64,000 bases of DNA, taken from contig NZ_LR701573.1 of the NCBI RefSeq assembly GCF_902498805.1, forward strand, positions 124,001 to 188,000, given 5' to 3'. This DNA is from Imperialibacter sp. EC-SDR9. GTDB lineage: Bacteria; Bacteroidota; Bacteroidia; Cytophagales; Cyclobacteriaceae. This document shows, piece after piece, positions 7,990-17,262 of the stretch. The stretch's first letter is position 1; each line of letters opens with the position of its first letter. The position numbers were made by a program, and so were the translations under genes. Below the pieces are notes generated by a model. That model had not been told where the DNA came from and searched no databases. It was given only the letters and a program-made list of their open reading frames with translations.

Positions 7990-10671
7990 ATGAAGTTCAC
8001 CATTTCCCAGAGAATACTAGCAGGATTGTCTGCCGCTCTTTTTGTAAGTCTTTTCTCAGCCTGCGAGGAAAAGAAAGAAGCTGAAACAAAGCCTGTTCAT
8101 CCCAAGGTTGCCAAGCTGAAGCTGCTGCCCGGTTTTGAGGCTGAGCATTTGTACAGCCCTTCCGAGAACGAAAACGGCTCGTGGGTGGCTATGACGTTCG
8201 ACGACAAGGGGCGCATGATCACCTCCGACCAGTATGGCTGGCTCTACAGGCTGGAAATTCCAGCCAAAGAGTCGGGGGACTCACTCAGGATAGAACGGCT
8301 GAAAGTAGGTGATCTTAAACCGGCCTTAAATGATACTTCTGCTTTCAAAATAGGCATGGGCTACGCCCAGGGGCTGCTCTATGCTTTCAATAGTTTGTAT
8401 GTGATGGTCAACCACTGGGGCAATGAGGAGTTCGAAAAAACAAGCGGCCTCTACAGGCTACAGGATTTGGATGGTGATGATCAGTTTGAATCGATCACAT
8501 TAATTAAGTCTTTGCATGGCGCAGGCGAGCATGGGCCTCACAGTGTTGTGCTGGCACCCGATGGAAAATCTATTTATGTAGTTGCTGGTAACCATACCGA
8601 CGTGCCGGAAATGGATGCTTACAGATACCCGAAAGTGTGGCAGGAGGATAATTTGTTTCCATTGATCAAGGATCCACGAGGCCACGCCAACGACCGCATG
8701 GCGCCGGGTGGCTGGGTTGCCAAAATAAACCCCGAAGGAACGACATGGGAGCTGGTTAGCGTCGGCTACCGCAATCCTTTTGACATTGCTTTCAATGAGC
8801 AGGGCGAGCTTTTCACCTACGATTCGGACATGGAGTGGGACTTTGGCATGCCGTGGTACCGCCCTACCCGCATATGCCACGTAACCAGCGGCAGCGAATA
8901 TGGCTGGCGCACGGGCAACAGCAAGTGGTCGCCCGACTATCCGGACAATCTGTCACCAGTGATCAATATTGGCCAGGGCTCACCCACTAACCTCATCCAC
9001 GGAAAAAATGCTAAGTTTCCGGCCAGGTACCAGAAAGCACTGTTTGCTTCCGATTGGAGCTTCGGTATTATCTACGCTATTTTTCTGAGCCCTGACGGGG
9101 CTTCTTACACCGCAGAGCCGCAAGAATTCCTGTCTGGTGTTCCCCTACCGCTCACAGACGGTATTTTCGGGCCTGACGGCTCATTGTATTTTCTCACAGG
9201 AGGTCGTCGGTTAGAGTCGGATCTTTACAGAGTAGCCTACACAGGCGACGAGTCGGTAGCAGCTCCGGCTGTTGCAGCAGCCACCGAACCCGCTGCCCTA
9301 AGAAAGCAGCTGGAAGCCTACCATGGAGCACCTCAGGCCGGAGCGGTTGACTTTGCCTGGCCTTATCTTAGCCATGAAGATCGATTTGTTCGCTATGCAG
9401 CAAGAATGGCTGTAGAGCACCAGCCTGTTAGTGAATGGCAGGCCAAAGCGCTGGCGGAAAGGCAGCCTGTGGCATTGACGCAGTCGATGATTGCCCTTTC
9501 CAGACATGGCAATAAAAACCAGAAAGATGCAGCATTGAAAGCACTGGCATCGGTAGATTATAAGGCGCTCAGTGAAATGCAACAAATCGATCTTTTGCGA
9601 GCCATGGAACTGGTGATGCTAAGAATGGGTGCACCAACAGGCGGAGTGAAAACGCAAGTGGTGGCCTATTTGAATGAGGCTTACCCAGCCAACTCCAATA
9701 AGCTGAACCGTGGACTTAGCAAGCTTTTGGTTTACCTGGATGATCCAAAAGGAACCGAGAAAACACTCGCTTTACTCGAAAATGCTAAGGACGATCCGAT
9801 AGAAAAAACTGCCAGCGCATCGTCCGACCTTATTTTGAGAAACCCGCAATATGGTATGGACATCGCCGGCATGCTGTCCAAAGTGCCACCGGCGCAGCAA
9901 ACCTACCTGGCCACCGTGCTAAGTGAAGCTAAATCAGGCTGGACGGCCGACACTCAGCAGAAGTACTTTGAATGGTTCAACAAGGCGTTTGGCTACAAGG
10001 GAGGCGTGAGCTATGTCGGTTTTATCAACAAGGCCAGGCAGGCAGCACTCACCCATGTGCCCAAAGACAAGCTAGCGTATTACGACAAGCTTTCTGGCGG
10101 TGACCTGCTAACGAACTCAGGTAACGACCTGGCCAGCAATGCCCCATCACCTAAAGGCCCCGGTAGAAACTGGACAGTTGATGAAGCGCTGCCATTGATT
10201 GAGGGAGATTCAAGTGTTAGAAACTTTCTGCAAGGCAAAAATATGTACGCTGCCACCAGATGCATTTCTTGTCATTCGATGCAAGGTGAAGGTGGCGGCA
10301 TTGGCCCTGACCTGACCCAGCTGGGCACGAGATTTTCAAAGAAAGACATGCTGGAAGCGATCATCGACCCCAACAAGGTGGTGTCTGATCAGTATGCGTC
10401 CACTGTGTTCACCATGAAAGACGGCAGCTCCATTGTCGGGCGGTTGACCAACGAAACGGACGAAGCCTATGTTATTTTCCAGAACCCATTTGCACCGGAA
10501 GTAACCCGCACAATCCCTAAGACCGAGGTGGTGAGCACAAAGTACTCTTATATTTCGCTGATGTTCCCCGGGTTGGTGAACAGGCTGAACGAGGAAGAGT
10601 TGAAAGACCTGCTGGCCTACTTAATGGCAGGGGGTAACGAGGGGAACGAAGTGTTTAAGGCTGGGGAGTAA
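7990..10671 (+). CDS. PVC-type membrane-anchored dehydrogenase/haem-binding lipoprotein
   Basis: An 893-residue lipoprotein (lipobox FSAC, Cys25). Residues about 40-420 form a sorbosone-dehydrogenase-like beta-propeller of the Pirellula/Verrucomicrobium N-terminal type. A HEAT-like alpha-helical middle follows (about 430-700), then a C-terminal c-type cytochrome domain with CISCH (Cys758, Cys761, His762) and GIGPDLTQLG after it. The module order matches large oxidoreductases common in Planctomycetes, Verrucomicrobia and Bacteroidota, thought to oxidise sugars or similar in the periplasm with electrons leaving through the haem. Substrate unknown. The ATG at 7990 is chosen because it alone gives a proper lipoprotein signal. 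It is monocistronic, with a hairpin just after the stop. Confidence 0.88.
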   Translation: MKFTISQRILAGLSAALFVSLFSACEEKKEAETKPVHPKVAKLKLLPGFEAEHLYSPSENENGSWVAMTFDDKGRMITSDQYGWLYRLEIPAKESGDSLRIERLKVGDLKPALNDTSAFKIGMGYAQGLLYAFNSLYVMVNHWGNEEFEKTSGLYRLQDLDGDDQFESITLIKSLHGAGEHGPHSVVLAPDGKSIYVVAGNHTDVPEMDAYRYPKVWQEDNLFPLIKDPRGHANDRMAPGGWVAKINPEGTTWELVSVGYRNPFDIAFNEQGELFTYDSDMEWDFGMPWYRPTRICHVTSGSEYGWRTGNSKWSPDYPDNLSPVINIGQGSPTNLIHGKNAKFPARYQKALFASDWSFGIIYAIFLSPDGASYTAEPQEFLSGVPLPLTDGIFGPDGSLYFLTGGRRLESDLYRVAYTGDESVAAPAVAAATEPAALRKQLEAYHGAPQAGAVDFAWPYLSHEDRFVRYAARMAVEHQPVSEWQAKALAERQPVALTQSMIALSRHGNKNQKDAALKALASVDYKALSEMQQIDLLRAMELVMLRMGAPTGGVKTQVVAYLNEAYPANSNKLNRGLSKLLVYLDDPKGTEKTLALLENAKDDPIEKTASASSDLILRNPQYGMDIAGMLSKVPPAQQTYLATVLSEAKSGWTADTQQKYFEWFNKAFGYKGGVSYVGFINKARQAALTHVPKDKLAYYDKLSGGDLLTNSGNDLASNAPSPKGPGRNWTVDEALPLIEGDSSVRNFLQGKNMYAATRCISCHSMQGEGGGIGPDLTQLGTRFSKKDMLEAIIDPNKVVSDQYASTVFTMKDGSSIVGRLTNETDEAYVIFQNPFAPEVTRTIPKTEVVSTKYSYISLMFPGLVNRLNEEELKDLLAYLMAGGNEGNEVFKAGE

Positions 10672-10678
10672 GGGGATT

Positions 10679-10698
10679 GGTGAGTGGAGACACTCACC
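10679..10698 (+). terminator. GNRA-loop hairpin after the dehydrogenase gene
   Basis: GGTGAGTG, a GAGA loop and CACTCACC form a perfect 8-bp stem 8 nt after the stop codon. There is no T-tract, so it may protect the 3' end or slow polymerase rather than terminate alone. Confidence 0.5.
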
Positions 10699-10713
10699 AA
10701 AACAATCATGGTT

Positions 10714-10738
10714 GTGGCCTCGTGTCTTTATGTGCCAC
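10714..10738 (+). repeat. Intergenic hairpin repeat A, copy 1
   Basis: GTGGC-CT-CGTG, loop TCTT, TATG-T-GCCAC. The 25-nt layout (5-bp stem, 2/1 internal loop, 4-bp stem, TCTT loop) is identical to the copy at 43722-43746. Base changes in the inner stem keep pairing through G-U pairs. Confidence 0.6.
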
Positions 10739-10833
10739 TGCGGGCTTGAACAGGCACATCCAGGGTGAGGTTTTCAGGGATCAAGCGGAAAAGCTGGGGA
10801 TTACCCTTCAAACCCAATATTCCGAGTGGTCAT

Positions 10834-10901
10834 AAAAAAGCAAAAACTGGTTCAATGCGTCTCGCCCGGCCGGGACAGGCTTGGACCTTTTGCTTCTTTA
10901 T
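10834..10901 (+). repeat. Intergenic hairpin repeat B, copy 1 (terminator-like)
   Basis: The blocks ACTGGTTCAATGCGTC (10846-10861) and GCTTGGACCTTTTG (10879-10892) are identical to those at 43536-43551 and 43554-43567. They form a stem with A-rich and T-rich outer arms (AAGCAAAA/TTTTGCTT). This copy carries a 17-nt GC-rich spacer where the other has 2 nt. It may serve as a distal terminator of the dehydrogenase transcript. Confidence 0.65.
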
Positions 10902-11014
10902 GATCTCCAATCGCTGAATAGAATAACTCTATTTTTGAGTTTTACTCCCCAGATTTATTGCTTGATCCAGAATCCGCCTCTCAGATGTCGGTACCATCGC
11001 CGGTACCAAAAAAG

Positions 11015-11051
11015 AAAAAGCCCCTCATACTTTATGTATTTGGGGCTTTTT
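11015..11051. terminator. Terminator downstream of tRNA-Ser (bidirectional)
   Basis: AAAAAGCCCC (11015-11024) and GGGGCTTTTT (11042-11051) are perfect inverted arms. On the minus strand the hairpin starts 2 nt after the tRNA 3' end and is followed by T residues. It also faces the plus-strand gene. Confidence 0.85.
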
Positions 11052-11052
11052 G

Positions 11053-11137
11053 CAGAGGAGGAGGGATTCGAACCCCCGGAACCTCGCAGTTCAACGGTTT
11101 TCAAGACCGCCGCATTCGACCGCTCTGCCACTCCTCT
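11053..11137 (-). tRNA. tRNA-Ser (anticodon UGA)
   Basis: An 85-nt class II tRNA on the minus strand. The acceptor stem is AGAGGAG/CTCCTCT with discriminator G. The anticodon loop is CTTGAAA with anticodon TGA, and there is a long variable arm and a GGTTCGAATCC T-arm. CCA is not encoded. It decodes UCA and probably other UCN codons. A copy of its 5' sequence lies 55 bp upstream. Confidence 0.95.
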
Positions 11138-11179
11138 AATTAAAATTCCGTCTGAGGTTTCAAGGCATCTACAGACAAG

Positions 11180-11191
11180 TCTGCCACTCCT
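11180..11191. repeat. 12-bp duplicate of the tRNA-Ser 5' end
   Basis: TCTGCCACTCCT here repeats the tRNA 5' region at 11125-11136 in the same orientation. It may be a remnant of tandem tRNA duplication or of an integration event. No integrase is nearby. Confidence 0.5.
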
Positions 11192-11251
11192 TTACTTGGT
11201 CGTTCTTCAAACGGATTGCAAATGTAGTGGTTTGGGTGATATATGCCAATA

Positions 11252-11381
11252 GGCAGGAAGAAAAAAAGTATTCAGTGATCAGTAAGTAGTAGATAGTAGA
11301 GAGCCGCATCACTTTATGCACTTTAAATCTTCGTACTCGCCGCAAACTAAGCACGCCACTGATTACTGAATATTTCCTGCC
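11252..11381. repeat. Imperfect long inverted repeat
   Basis: GGCAGGAA plus GTATTCAGTGATCAGT (11252-11259, 11268-11283) pair with ACTGATTACTGAATA plus TTCCTGCC (11358-11372, 11374-11381), with one mismatch in the inner arm and an 8-nt bulge. The 74-nt centre shows no gene. The surrounding 11138-11475 stretch (338 bp) contains nothing else beyond the tRNA fragment and a third ACTGATTACC. Confidence 0.55.
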
Positions 11382-11475
11382 ATTTACCACTTATAGTTGA
11401 GATTAGAGCTGCTTTTGAACTTTCAGGTGATTGAAGACGCACCTCATTGGTACCCCACCTATTACTGTATACTCC

Positions 11476-11889
11476 TTACTGATTACCAAAAAAAGGCTCC
11501 AGCAGCTTCCCCATCACCTCAGGCATGCGCATGGGCCTGTTGGTTTCCATGTTGATAAACACCAGTGTAGTTTCTCCCTCATTGATCAGCTTACCAGCTT
11601 CATTCAATATCTCATATTGAAATAGAATTTTCAGCGTCGGCTTTTTGGGGATCACCACCTTAATAGTCAGCAGCTCGTCGTAGCGGGCAGGCAGCAGGTA
11701 ACGGGTGTGCAGCTCCAGCACAGGCAGCATCACGCCCATTTCTTCCAGCTTTTTGTAAGAGAACCCTAGTGACCTTATGCATTCCACCCTCGCTACTTCA
11801 TAGTAGGCAGCATAGTTGCCATAGTAAGCGTAGCCCATTTGGTCTGTTTCGGCGTAGCGTACCCTGAGCTGAGTTTCGTGGGTATACAT
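11476..11889 (-). CDS. Acyl-CoA thioesterase, hotdog fold (YbgC/FadM-like)
   Basis: A 137-residue single-domain 4HBT thioesterase. The active-site loop is YAETDQMGYAYYGNY (12-26) with catalytic Asp16, followed by the long helix AAYYEVARVECIRSLG. In YbgC a His commonly follows the Gly-x-x-x stretch; here Tyr-Gly-Asn replaces it, as in many Bacteroidota members. It hydrolyses acyl-CoA thioesters; chain length cannot be told. Its ATG lies 2 nt after the mltG stop, so the two are co-transcribed. Length is normal. Confidence 0.88.
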   Translation of the reverse strand: MYTHETQLRVRYAETDQMGYAYYGNYAAYYEVARVECIRSLGFSYKKLEEMGVMLPVLELHTRYLLPARYDELLTIKVVIPKKPTLKILFQYEILNEAGKLINEGETTLVFINMETNRPMRMPEVMGKLLEPFFGNQ

Positions 11890-11891
11890 GC

Positions 11892-12929
11892 TTAGCGGAA
11901 TATTTTAGCTTTGTTCAATGCGTCCTGAAAGCGTTTTGCATTCTTGTTGTGATCAATAAGGTTGGTGGCAAACGCATGATAACCCGAAAAATCTTCTCGG
12001 GCACACATATACAGATACTTATGCTTTTCGTAGTTCAGCACGGCGTCAATATTCTGAATGGTAGGCATGTTGATAGGGCCCGGAGGCAAGCCAGCATTCC
12101 TGTAGGTGTTGTAGGGCGAATCTATTTCGAGGTCTTTGAGGAGTAGTCGCTGGATGGCGAAGTCGCCAAGGGCGAATTTGAGCGTAGGGTCAGCCTGAAG
12201 GGGCATGCCTTTCTTTAGGCGGTTGAGATACAGCCCGGCAATGGTGGCACTTTCCTCGCCCTTAATGGATTCGGCCTGCACAATAGCGGCCAGCGTGGAT
12301 ACCTGCACGGGCGTCATTCCCAGGGCATCGGCCTTTTCTTTCCTTTGTGCACTCCAGAATTTGGTGTACTCACTGTGCATCCTGTCCAGAAATGCCTTGC
12401 CCGTAATGGTCCAATACAACTCGTAGGTGTTTGGAATAAACATGCTGATGAACGTTTGCTGGGTGAAGCCATAAGCCTCAGCCACCGAGTCACTAAGCAA
12501 CAAAGCCCTGAGTTCCTCTTCCGACATCATCAGGTTTTTGCTCAGCTTCTCAGGCAACTCACTCATGAGGCGCACATTGCTAAAGGTGATGTCAACAGGT
12601 TGTTGCAGCCCCGCCCGAAGCATCCTGATGGCATCGATATTGCTCATGTCTTTTCGGATAATATAATACCCTGGCTTCACAGCCTCATGGTAGTTCATCA
12701 GCTTGGCAAGGAAGCTGAACGAGACCAGATCGGTTACATAACCATTGTCGTACAGCGAGTTTTGCACATCTTTGAATGTGGCTTCTTTCTCAATAATGAA
12801 TGGCTTGTCTCCTTCTGTTTCGGTTAAAAAATTGGGAGTAAAAAGCACCTGATAAGCGTAAAAAGCAAATGATGATACCAGGGTGGAAAATACCACTATT
12901 GCCCCAACCAATACGTTGCGTTTTGTCAT
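11892..12929 (-). CDS. mltG: Endolytic murein transglycosylase MltG (YceG family)
   Basis: A 345-residue inner-membrane protein with one N-terminal helix (about 7-27), a LysM-like subdomain (about 45-105) and the YceG catalytic domain. The catalytic Glu220 lies in AIVQAESIKGEE. LQADPTL (244-250) and the NTYRNAGLPPGPI segment (274-286) are hallmark motifs. It cleaves nascent glycan strands and is proposed to set their length. It is the first gene of a two-gene unit with the thioesterase and is divergent from tsaC. Confidence 0.95.
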   Translation of the reverse strand: MTKRNVLVGAIVVFSTLVSSFAFYAYQVLFTPNFLTETEGDKPFIIEKEATFKDVQNSLYDNGYVTDLVSFSFLAKLMNYHEAVKPGYYIIRKDMSNIDAIRMLRAGLQQPVDITFSNVRLMSELPEKLSKNLMMSEEELRALLLSDSVAEAYGFTQQTFISMFIPNTYELYWTITGKAFLDRMHSEYTKFWSAQRKEKADALGMTPVQVSTLAAIVQAESIKGEESATIAGLYLNRLKKGMPLQADPTLKFALGDFAIQRLLLKDLEIDSPYNTYRNAGLPPGPINMPTIQNIDAVLNYEKHKYLYMCAREDFSGYHAFATNLIDHNKNAKRFQDALNKAKIFR

Positions 12930-13058
12930 ACCCGTTTAACTTCAGTTAACTTAGCGGCTTCAAAGTTTAGTGTATTTAACAGGATTTGGAATTTTTTGAT
13001 GCAAAAAGATTCTTTTCGGGCCAGAAAATGTTTCTAAAGGAGGCAAAGAGCTAACCAT

Positions 13059-13688
13059 ATGAGTGCAGAGTTGATAAGAATACACCCCGATAATCCCGAT
13101 ATGAGGAAGATCGATCAGGTGGTGGAGATATTGAGAAACGGAGGAGTTATCATTTACCCAACCGACACAGTGTACGGCATGGGGTGCGATATTTTCAATC
13201 AGAAAGCCATTGAGAAAATTTTGCGTATCAAGGGCCTGAAAATGAAGAATGCCAACCTGTCTTTCATTTGTTACGACCTTAGCCATATTTCCGAATACAC
13301 CCGCCACCTGAGCACGCCGGTTTTTAAAGTGATGAAGAAAGCGCTCCCAGGGCCTTTTACATTCATTTTGGAAGCCAGCAGCCGTGTGCCAAAAATTTTG
13401 CATGCCAATAAAAAAACGGTCGGTATCAGGGTGCCAAACCACAATATTCCCAGAGAAATAGTAAATGTGCTGGGCAACCCGATTATCACTACCTCCATTC
13501 ACGATGAGGACGAGGTTGTTGAGTATTCAACCGATCCGGGTCTCATTTTTGAAAAATACGAAGACCTGGTAGACGCAGTGATTGACGGCGGCTATGGCAA
13601 CAATGTACCCAGTACCATAGTGAATTGTGTTGACGACGAGTTTGAGGTGATCAGAGAAGGGCTTGGAGACTTTAACCAGTTCTTGTAG
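13059..13688 (+). CDS. tsaC: Threonylcarbamoyl-AMP synthase (YrdC/Sua5 family)
   Basis: A 209-residue YrdC-domain protein. It makes threonylcarbamoyl-AMP from Thr, bicarbonate and ATP for t6A37 modification of ANN-decoding tRNAs. [12 protein letters not shown] (33-44) is the substrate loop, and [10 protein letters not shown] near residue 146-155 follows the family pattern for the central strand. It is the short form without the Sua5 C-terminal domain. A Shine-Dalgarno-like AAAGGAGG lies at 13036-13043, unusual for this phylum. Its stop overlaps the GTG of the next gene by 1 bp (TAGTG). The family also includes YciO-type paralogues, so the enzymatic call is likely but not certain. Confidence 0.85.
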   Translation: MSAELIRIHPDNPDMRKIDQVVEILRNGGVIIYPTDTVYGMGCDIFNQKAIEKILRIKGLKMKNANLSFICYDLSHISEYTRHLSTPVFKVMKKALPGPFTFILEASSRVPKILHANKKTVGIRVPNHNIPREIVNVLGNPIITTSIHDEDEVVEYSTDPGLIFEKYEDLVDAVIDGGYGNNVPSTIVNCVDDEFEVIREGLGDFNQFL

Positions 13689-14332
13689 TGGGCGCAGAGA
13701 AAATTGTGGTTTGTGAGTTTCCGCTATTGCCGTGCATTGAATACTTCGCTGTTTGGGAAAGCTTCGACAAAGTGATTTTCGATGTGCATGAAAATTACAT
13801 CAAGCAGTCTTACAGAAACAGGTGCATCATCCTTGGGGCCAACGGCCCTCTGGCGCTTACGGTGCCCGTGCGCCACACAGCTCCCAAAATTCCCTTTCAC
13901 GAGGTGTTGATTGACAACACCATTCCATGGCAGCGGCCTTTCTGGAAGGGCATCCTTTCCGCTTATGGCAAGTCGCCTTTCTTCGAATTTTTCGGCGAGG
14001 ATTTTGAAGCGGCGATTCTGCGTCCGACAGACAGGCTGCTTGATTTTAATGAAAAGTTGCTGTCATTATGTCTGAAATGCGCCGGACTGTCAGACAAATT
14101 TTTACAGTCAGAAAAATATTTATTGGCAAAAGATTTTGATTTTACCGATTTCAGGTCGAAAATTAGCCCCAAGAGCACTAATGGGGAAATTGATCATTTC
14201 GTGCCTGCTGTGTACCAGCAAAACTTTGGCAGCGAATTTGTCCCTAACCTCTCCATTCTCGATTTAATCTTTTGCGAAGGCCCTAATGCATTACATATTA
14301 TTAAGAAGTCCTCAGTAAAGTGGCCTTATTAG
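13688..14332 (+). CDS. WbqC-like family protein
   Basis: A 214-residue protein of the WbqC family, found in polysaccharide loci of many bacteria and widespread in Bacteroidota. The N-terminal CEFPLLPCIEYFAVW and the VPVRHTAPKIPFHEV and WQRPFWKGILSAYGKSPFFE stretches are characteristic. The reaction is unproven; members are proposed to act in glycan or glycine-linked sugar biosynthesis. The GTG start overlaps the tsaC stop, so translation is coupled. No signal peptide is seen, so it is cytoplasmic. Confidence 0.82.
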   Translation: MGAEKIVVCEFPLLPCIEYFAVWESFDKVIFDVHENYIKQSYRNRCIILGANGPLALTVPVRHTAPKIPFHEVLIDNTIPWQRPFWKGILSAYGKSPFFEFFGEDFEAAILRPTDRLLDFNEKLLSLCLKCAGLSDKFLQSEKYLLAKDFDFTDFRSKISPKSTNGEIDHFVPAVYQQNFGSEFVPNLSILDLIFCEGPNALHIIKKSSVKWPY

Positions 14333-14458
14333 CTTAGTAAATTGTGAACTGAACATTTGGGAGAAGGGCGTTGTTAAATAGATTCAAATCGACCATCAAT
14401 TAGTAGTAATTGCGCTGCTAAAAAATTATTTTTACTCTAATACAGGATATACCATTTT

Positions 14459-17011
14459 ATGGAAGCAAAATTTTCTAATAGAGTCAAAGAGGTAATTTCT
14501 CTAAGCCGGGAAGAGGCGCTCCGTCTCGGGCATGACTATATAGGCACTGAACATTTATTGTTGGGGATGATTAGAGAAGGCGAAGGTGTAGCTGTAGGCT
14601 TGCTGAAGAAACTGGGCGTTTCTCTGGAGGAGCTTCGCACTGCTCTGGAGCAGGCAACCAAAGGCACTGCCACCAGTAATGTAAAAAACCTCGCCAACAT
14701 ACCCCTGACCAGGCAGTCAGAGAAAGTGCTTAAAATCACTTATTTGGAGGCAAAAATATTTAAGAGTCAGTTGATTGGCACCGAGCACTTATTGCTTTCT
14801 ATCCTGAGAGATGAAGACAATATAGCAACTCAAATTCTTGAGAAATTTGACGTAACATACGAAGTCGTGAAAGAGCTATTGGAATATCAAACTGAAAATC
14901 CGTTGGCATCGTCAGACACTGATGATACTGACGACGATTCCTCTTCAAGAATATTTGGCAGCAGCGGAAGTGGGTCTGCCGGAAGAGGAGAGGCTGGTGC
15001 GGCAAAAGGCGGGGAGAAATCCAGAACGCCTGTACTCGACAATTTTGGCAGAGACCTGACCAAGATGGCCGAGGATGACAAGCTTGACCCAATTGTAGGT
15101 CGTGAGAAAGAAATTGAAAGGGTGGCACAAATCCTTAGCCGCCGTAAAAAGAACAACCCCATTCTCATTGGTGAGCCAGGCGTTGGTAAAACAGCCATTG
15201 CTGAAGGCCTTGCGCTGAGAATCGTTCAGAAGAAAGTGTCGAGAGTGCTCTTTAATAAGAGAGTAGTAACGCTTGACCTTGCTTCGCTGGTAGCCGGCAC
15301 AAAGTACCGTGGGCAGTTCGAAGAGCGAATGAAGGCGGTGATGAATGAGATAGAGAAATCACCTGACGTAATTCTTTTCATCGATGAGCTGCATACCATA
15401 GTAGGTGCAGGGGGTGCATCAGGGTCACTTGATGCTTCCAACATGTTCAAACCAGCTTTGGCCAGAGGCGAAATACAATGCATCGGAGCCACTACGCTTG
15501 ATGAGTACCGTCAATATATTGAGAAAGATGGTGCGCTTGCCCGTCGTTTTCAGGTAGTTATGGTGGATGCCACTACGGTGGAAGAAACCATGCAGATACT
15601 GAACAACATCAAAGACAAGTACGAGTCGCATCACCATGTGAATTATACACCAGAAGCAATTGCATCGTGTGTGCTTTTGTCCGACAGGTATATCAGCGAC
15701 AGGTTCCTGCCCGACAAGGCCATCGACGTGATGGATGAGGCTGGTGCCCGTGTTCACATTAACAATATCCATGTTCCTGAAGACATCGTGCAGTTGGAGG
15801 AGCGGATAGAAGATGTGAAGAAGGAGAAGAACAGGGTGGTAAAAAGCCAGAAGTACGAGGAGGCGGCTCAGCTGAGAGACAAGGAGAAGAAACTGATAGA
15901 GGAGCTGGAAAATGCCAAGACTCGCTGGGAAGAAGAGACTAAGTCGAAGCGTTATGCAGTTGACGAGGAAAGCGTAGCGGAAGTAATAGCCATGATGACC
16001 GGCATTCCTGCCAGCAGGGTAGCTCAGAAGGAAGGCAATAAATTGCTGAAAATGGGTGAAGAGCTGGCTGGCAAAGTAATTGGTCAGGAAGAGGCTATCA
16101 AGAAACTGGTAAGGTCTATTCAGCGCACGAGAGTAGGTTTGAAGGATCCTAAGAAGCCTATCGGATCTTTTGTTTTCCTTGGTCCTACAGGTGTTGGAAA
16201 AACCGAACTGGCAAAAGTGCTTTCTACTTACCTTTTCGATAAAGACGATTCGCTGGTGCGCATCGACATGAGCGAATACATGGAGAAATTCTCTGTATCG
16301 AGACTTGTGGGAGCGCCTCCCGGATATGTTGGCTATGAAGAAGGCGGTCAATTGACTGAAAAAGTGCGCCGTAAGCCTTATGCTGTGGTGCTACTCGACG
16401 AGATTGAGAAAGCACACCCAGATGTGTTTAACATCCTGTTGCAAGTGCTCGATGACGGTATTCTTACTGATGGACTTGGTAGAAGAGTCGATTTCAGAAA
16501 TACAATTATTATCATGACCTCCAATATTGGTGTGCGTGATTTGAAGGATTTCGGAGCGGGCATTGGTTTTGCCACTCAGTCGAGACAAAACAGCATGGAT
16601 GAGGTGATGAAGTCGACCATCCAGAATGCTTTGAAGAAAACCTTCAGCCCTGAATTCTTGAACAGGTTAGACGATATCATCATCTTCAATAGTCTTGAAA
16701 GAGAGCATATCCATAAGATCATCGACATCACTCTTGGTAAGCTGTTCAGGAGAATCACAGACCTTGGCTATCAGGTGGAGCTGACGGAAAAGGCAAAGGA
16801 TTTCTTGTCGGACAAGGGCTATGATCCACAATATGGTGCAAGACCGCTAAACCGGGCTATTCAGAAATACCTGGAAGATCCTGTGGCTGAAGAAATTCTT
16901 AGAGGTGAAATTGAGGAGGGGGACGTTATCCTTGCCGATCATGTAACCGACGCCGAGCAGTTGGTGATTTCGCTGAAAAAGAAGAAAGTGAAGAAAGAAA
17001 AGAAAGAGTAA
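14459..17011 (+). CDS. clpC: ClpC-type AAA+ unfoldase (Clp protease ATPase)
   Basis: An 850-residue Hsp100 unfoldase that feeds ClpP. Two Clp_N repeats (about 1-145) are followed by an Asp/Ser/Gly-rich linker (150-190). NBD1 has Walker A GEPGVGKT (238-245), the middle domain a UVR-type coiled coil (about 430-485) and NBD2 Walker A GPTGVGKT (575-582). The C-terminal domain ends in a Lys/Glu-rich tail. It is monocistronic with a strong terminator. TTTG (14356-14359) lies 19 bp before TAGATTCA (14379-14386), a plausible but imperfect Bacteroidota promoter. No ctsR/mcsAB genes flank it, unlike in Firmicutes. Confidence 0.96.
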   Translation: MEAKFSNRVKEVISLSREEALRLGHDYIGTEHLLLGMIREGEGVAVGLLKKLGVSLEELRTALEQATKGTATSNVKNLANIPLTRQSEKVLKITYLEAKIFKSQLIGTEHLLLSILRDEDNIATQILEKFDVTYEVVKELLEYQTENPLASSDTDDTDDDSSSRIFGSSGSGSAGRGEAGAAKGGEKSRTPVLDNFGRDLTKMAEDDKLDPIVGREKEIERVAQILSRRKKNNPILIGEPGVGKTAIAEGLALRIVQKKVSRVLFNKRVVTLDLASLVAGTKYRGQFEERMKAVMNEIEKSPDVILFIDELHTIVGAGGASGSLDASNMFKPALARGEIQCIGATTLDEYRQYIEKDGALARRFQVVMVDATTVEETMQILNNIKDKYESHHHVNYTPEAIASCVLLSDRYISDRFLPDKAIDVMDEAGARVHINNIHVPEDIVQLEERIEDVKKEKNRVVKSQKYEEAAQLRDKEKKLIEELENAKTRWEEETKSKRYAVDEESVAEVIAMMTGIPASRVAQKEGNKLLKMGEELAGKVIGQEEAIKKLVRSIQRTRVGLKDPKKPIGSFVFLGPTGVGKTELAKVLSTYLFDKDDSLVRIDMSEYMEKFSVSRLVGAPPGYVGYEEGGQLTEKVRRKPYAVVLLDEIEKAHPDVFNILLQVLDDGILTDGLGRRVDFRNTIIIMTSNIGVRDLKDFGAGIGFATQSRQNSMDEVMKSTIQNALKKTFSPEFLNRLDDIIIFNSLEREHIHKIIDITLGKLFRRITDLGYQVELTEKAKDFLSDKGYDPQYGARPLNRAIQKYLEDPVAEEILRGEIEEGDVILADHVTDAEQLVISLKKKKVKKEKKE

Positions 17012-17040
17012 CTGAAGTAAATACTCAAATAGAATTAGCT

Positions 17041-17074
17041 AAGCCAGAGGTCTCACTTCTGGCTTTTGTTTTTT
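17041..17074 (+). terminator. clpC terminator
   Basis: AAGCCAGA (17041-17048) pairs with TCTGGCTT (17058-17065), followed by TTTTGTTTTTT. The arms are exact and the hairpin starts 29 nt after the clpC stop. Confidence 0.88.
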
Positions 17075-17105
17075 AATAGCTGCCTGAATACTTTCTGGTA
17101 AACCA
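17073..17105 (-). pseudogene. Duplicated C-terminal tail of the VWA gene (remnant)
   Basis: Minus-strand codons here read WFTRKYSGSY then stop, identical in protein to the last ten residues of the VWA gene that ends at 17263. The DNA differs at four sites, all synonymous or in the stop codon. No further homology is seen upstream. This looks like the 3' scar of a lost paralogue or an old partial duplication. Confidence 0.65.
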
Positions 17106-17119
17106 CTTCTGCCACCACC

Positions 17120-17217
17120 AGACTACAAAAGTTTATTAAGACAGCCCTGGGCAATGGCTTGCAGCTTAGTTGGAAGGGGTATTTACGCTACTGACCCAAA
17201 CCAAACTTTTGTAGTCT
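17120..17217. mobile_element. 98-bp element with 15-bp terminal inverted repeats (MITE-like)
   Basis: AGACTACAAAAGTTT (17120-17134) and AAACTTTTGTAGTCT (17203-17217) are perfect inverted repeats enclosing 68 bp without coding capacity. It lies between the duplicated gene tail and the true VWA 3' end. I see no clear target-site duplication. A miniature transposable element or a large-loop RNA structure are both possible. Confidence 0.45.
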
Positions 17218-17262
17218 TTATTCAAATTAATCCCGGTTTAATCAAGTGATGAGGACTTAGTT

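Larger units (their letters stand above)
10672..11052. other. Gene-free stretch between dehydrogenase gene and tRNA-Ser
   Basis: About 380 bp with no credible reading frame. It holds four structured items: the GNRA hairpin, hairpin repeats A and B, and the terminator shared with the tRNA. A GTGCC/GGCAC pair (10733-10757) adds a further possible stem. Confidence 0.6.

Noticed and set aside
10881-11252. 123-codon plus-strand frame across the tRNA
   Set aside because: It reads through the tRNA-Ser antisense strand and its terminator; not a protein gene.
12960-13502. 180-codon minus-strand frame over tsaC
   Set aside because: Runs opposite the conserved YrdC domain and has no recognised motif.
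15425-16351. 308-codon open frame on the minus strand inside clpC
   Set aside because: Antisense to a highly conserved AAA+ gene; composition is low in plausible domains and no start signal is seen. A shadow of clpC codon use.
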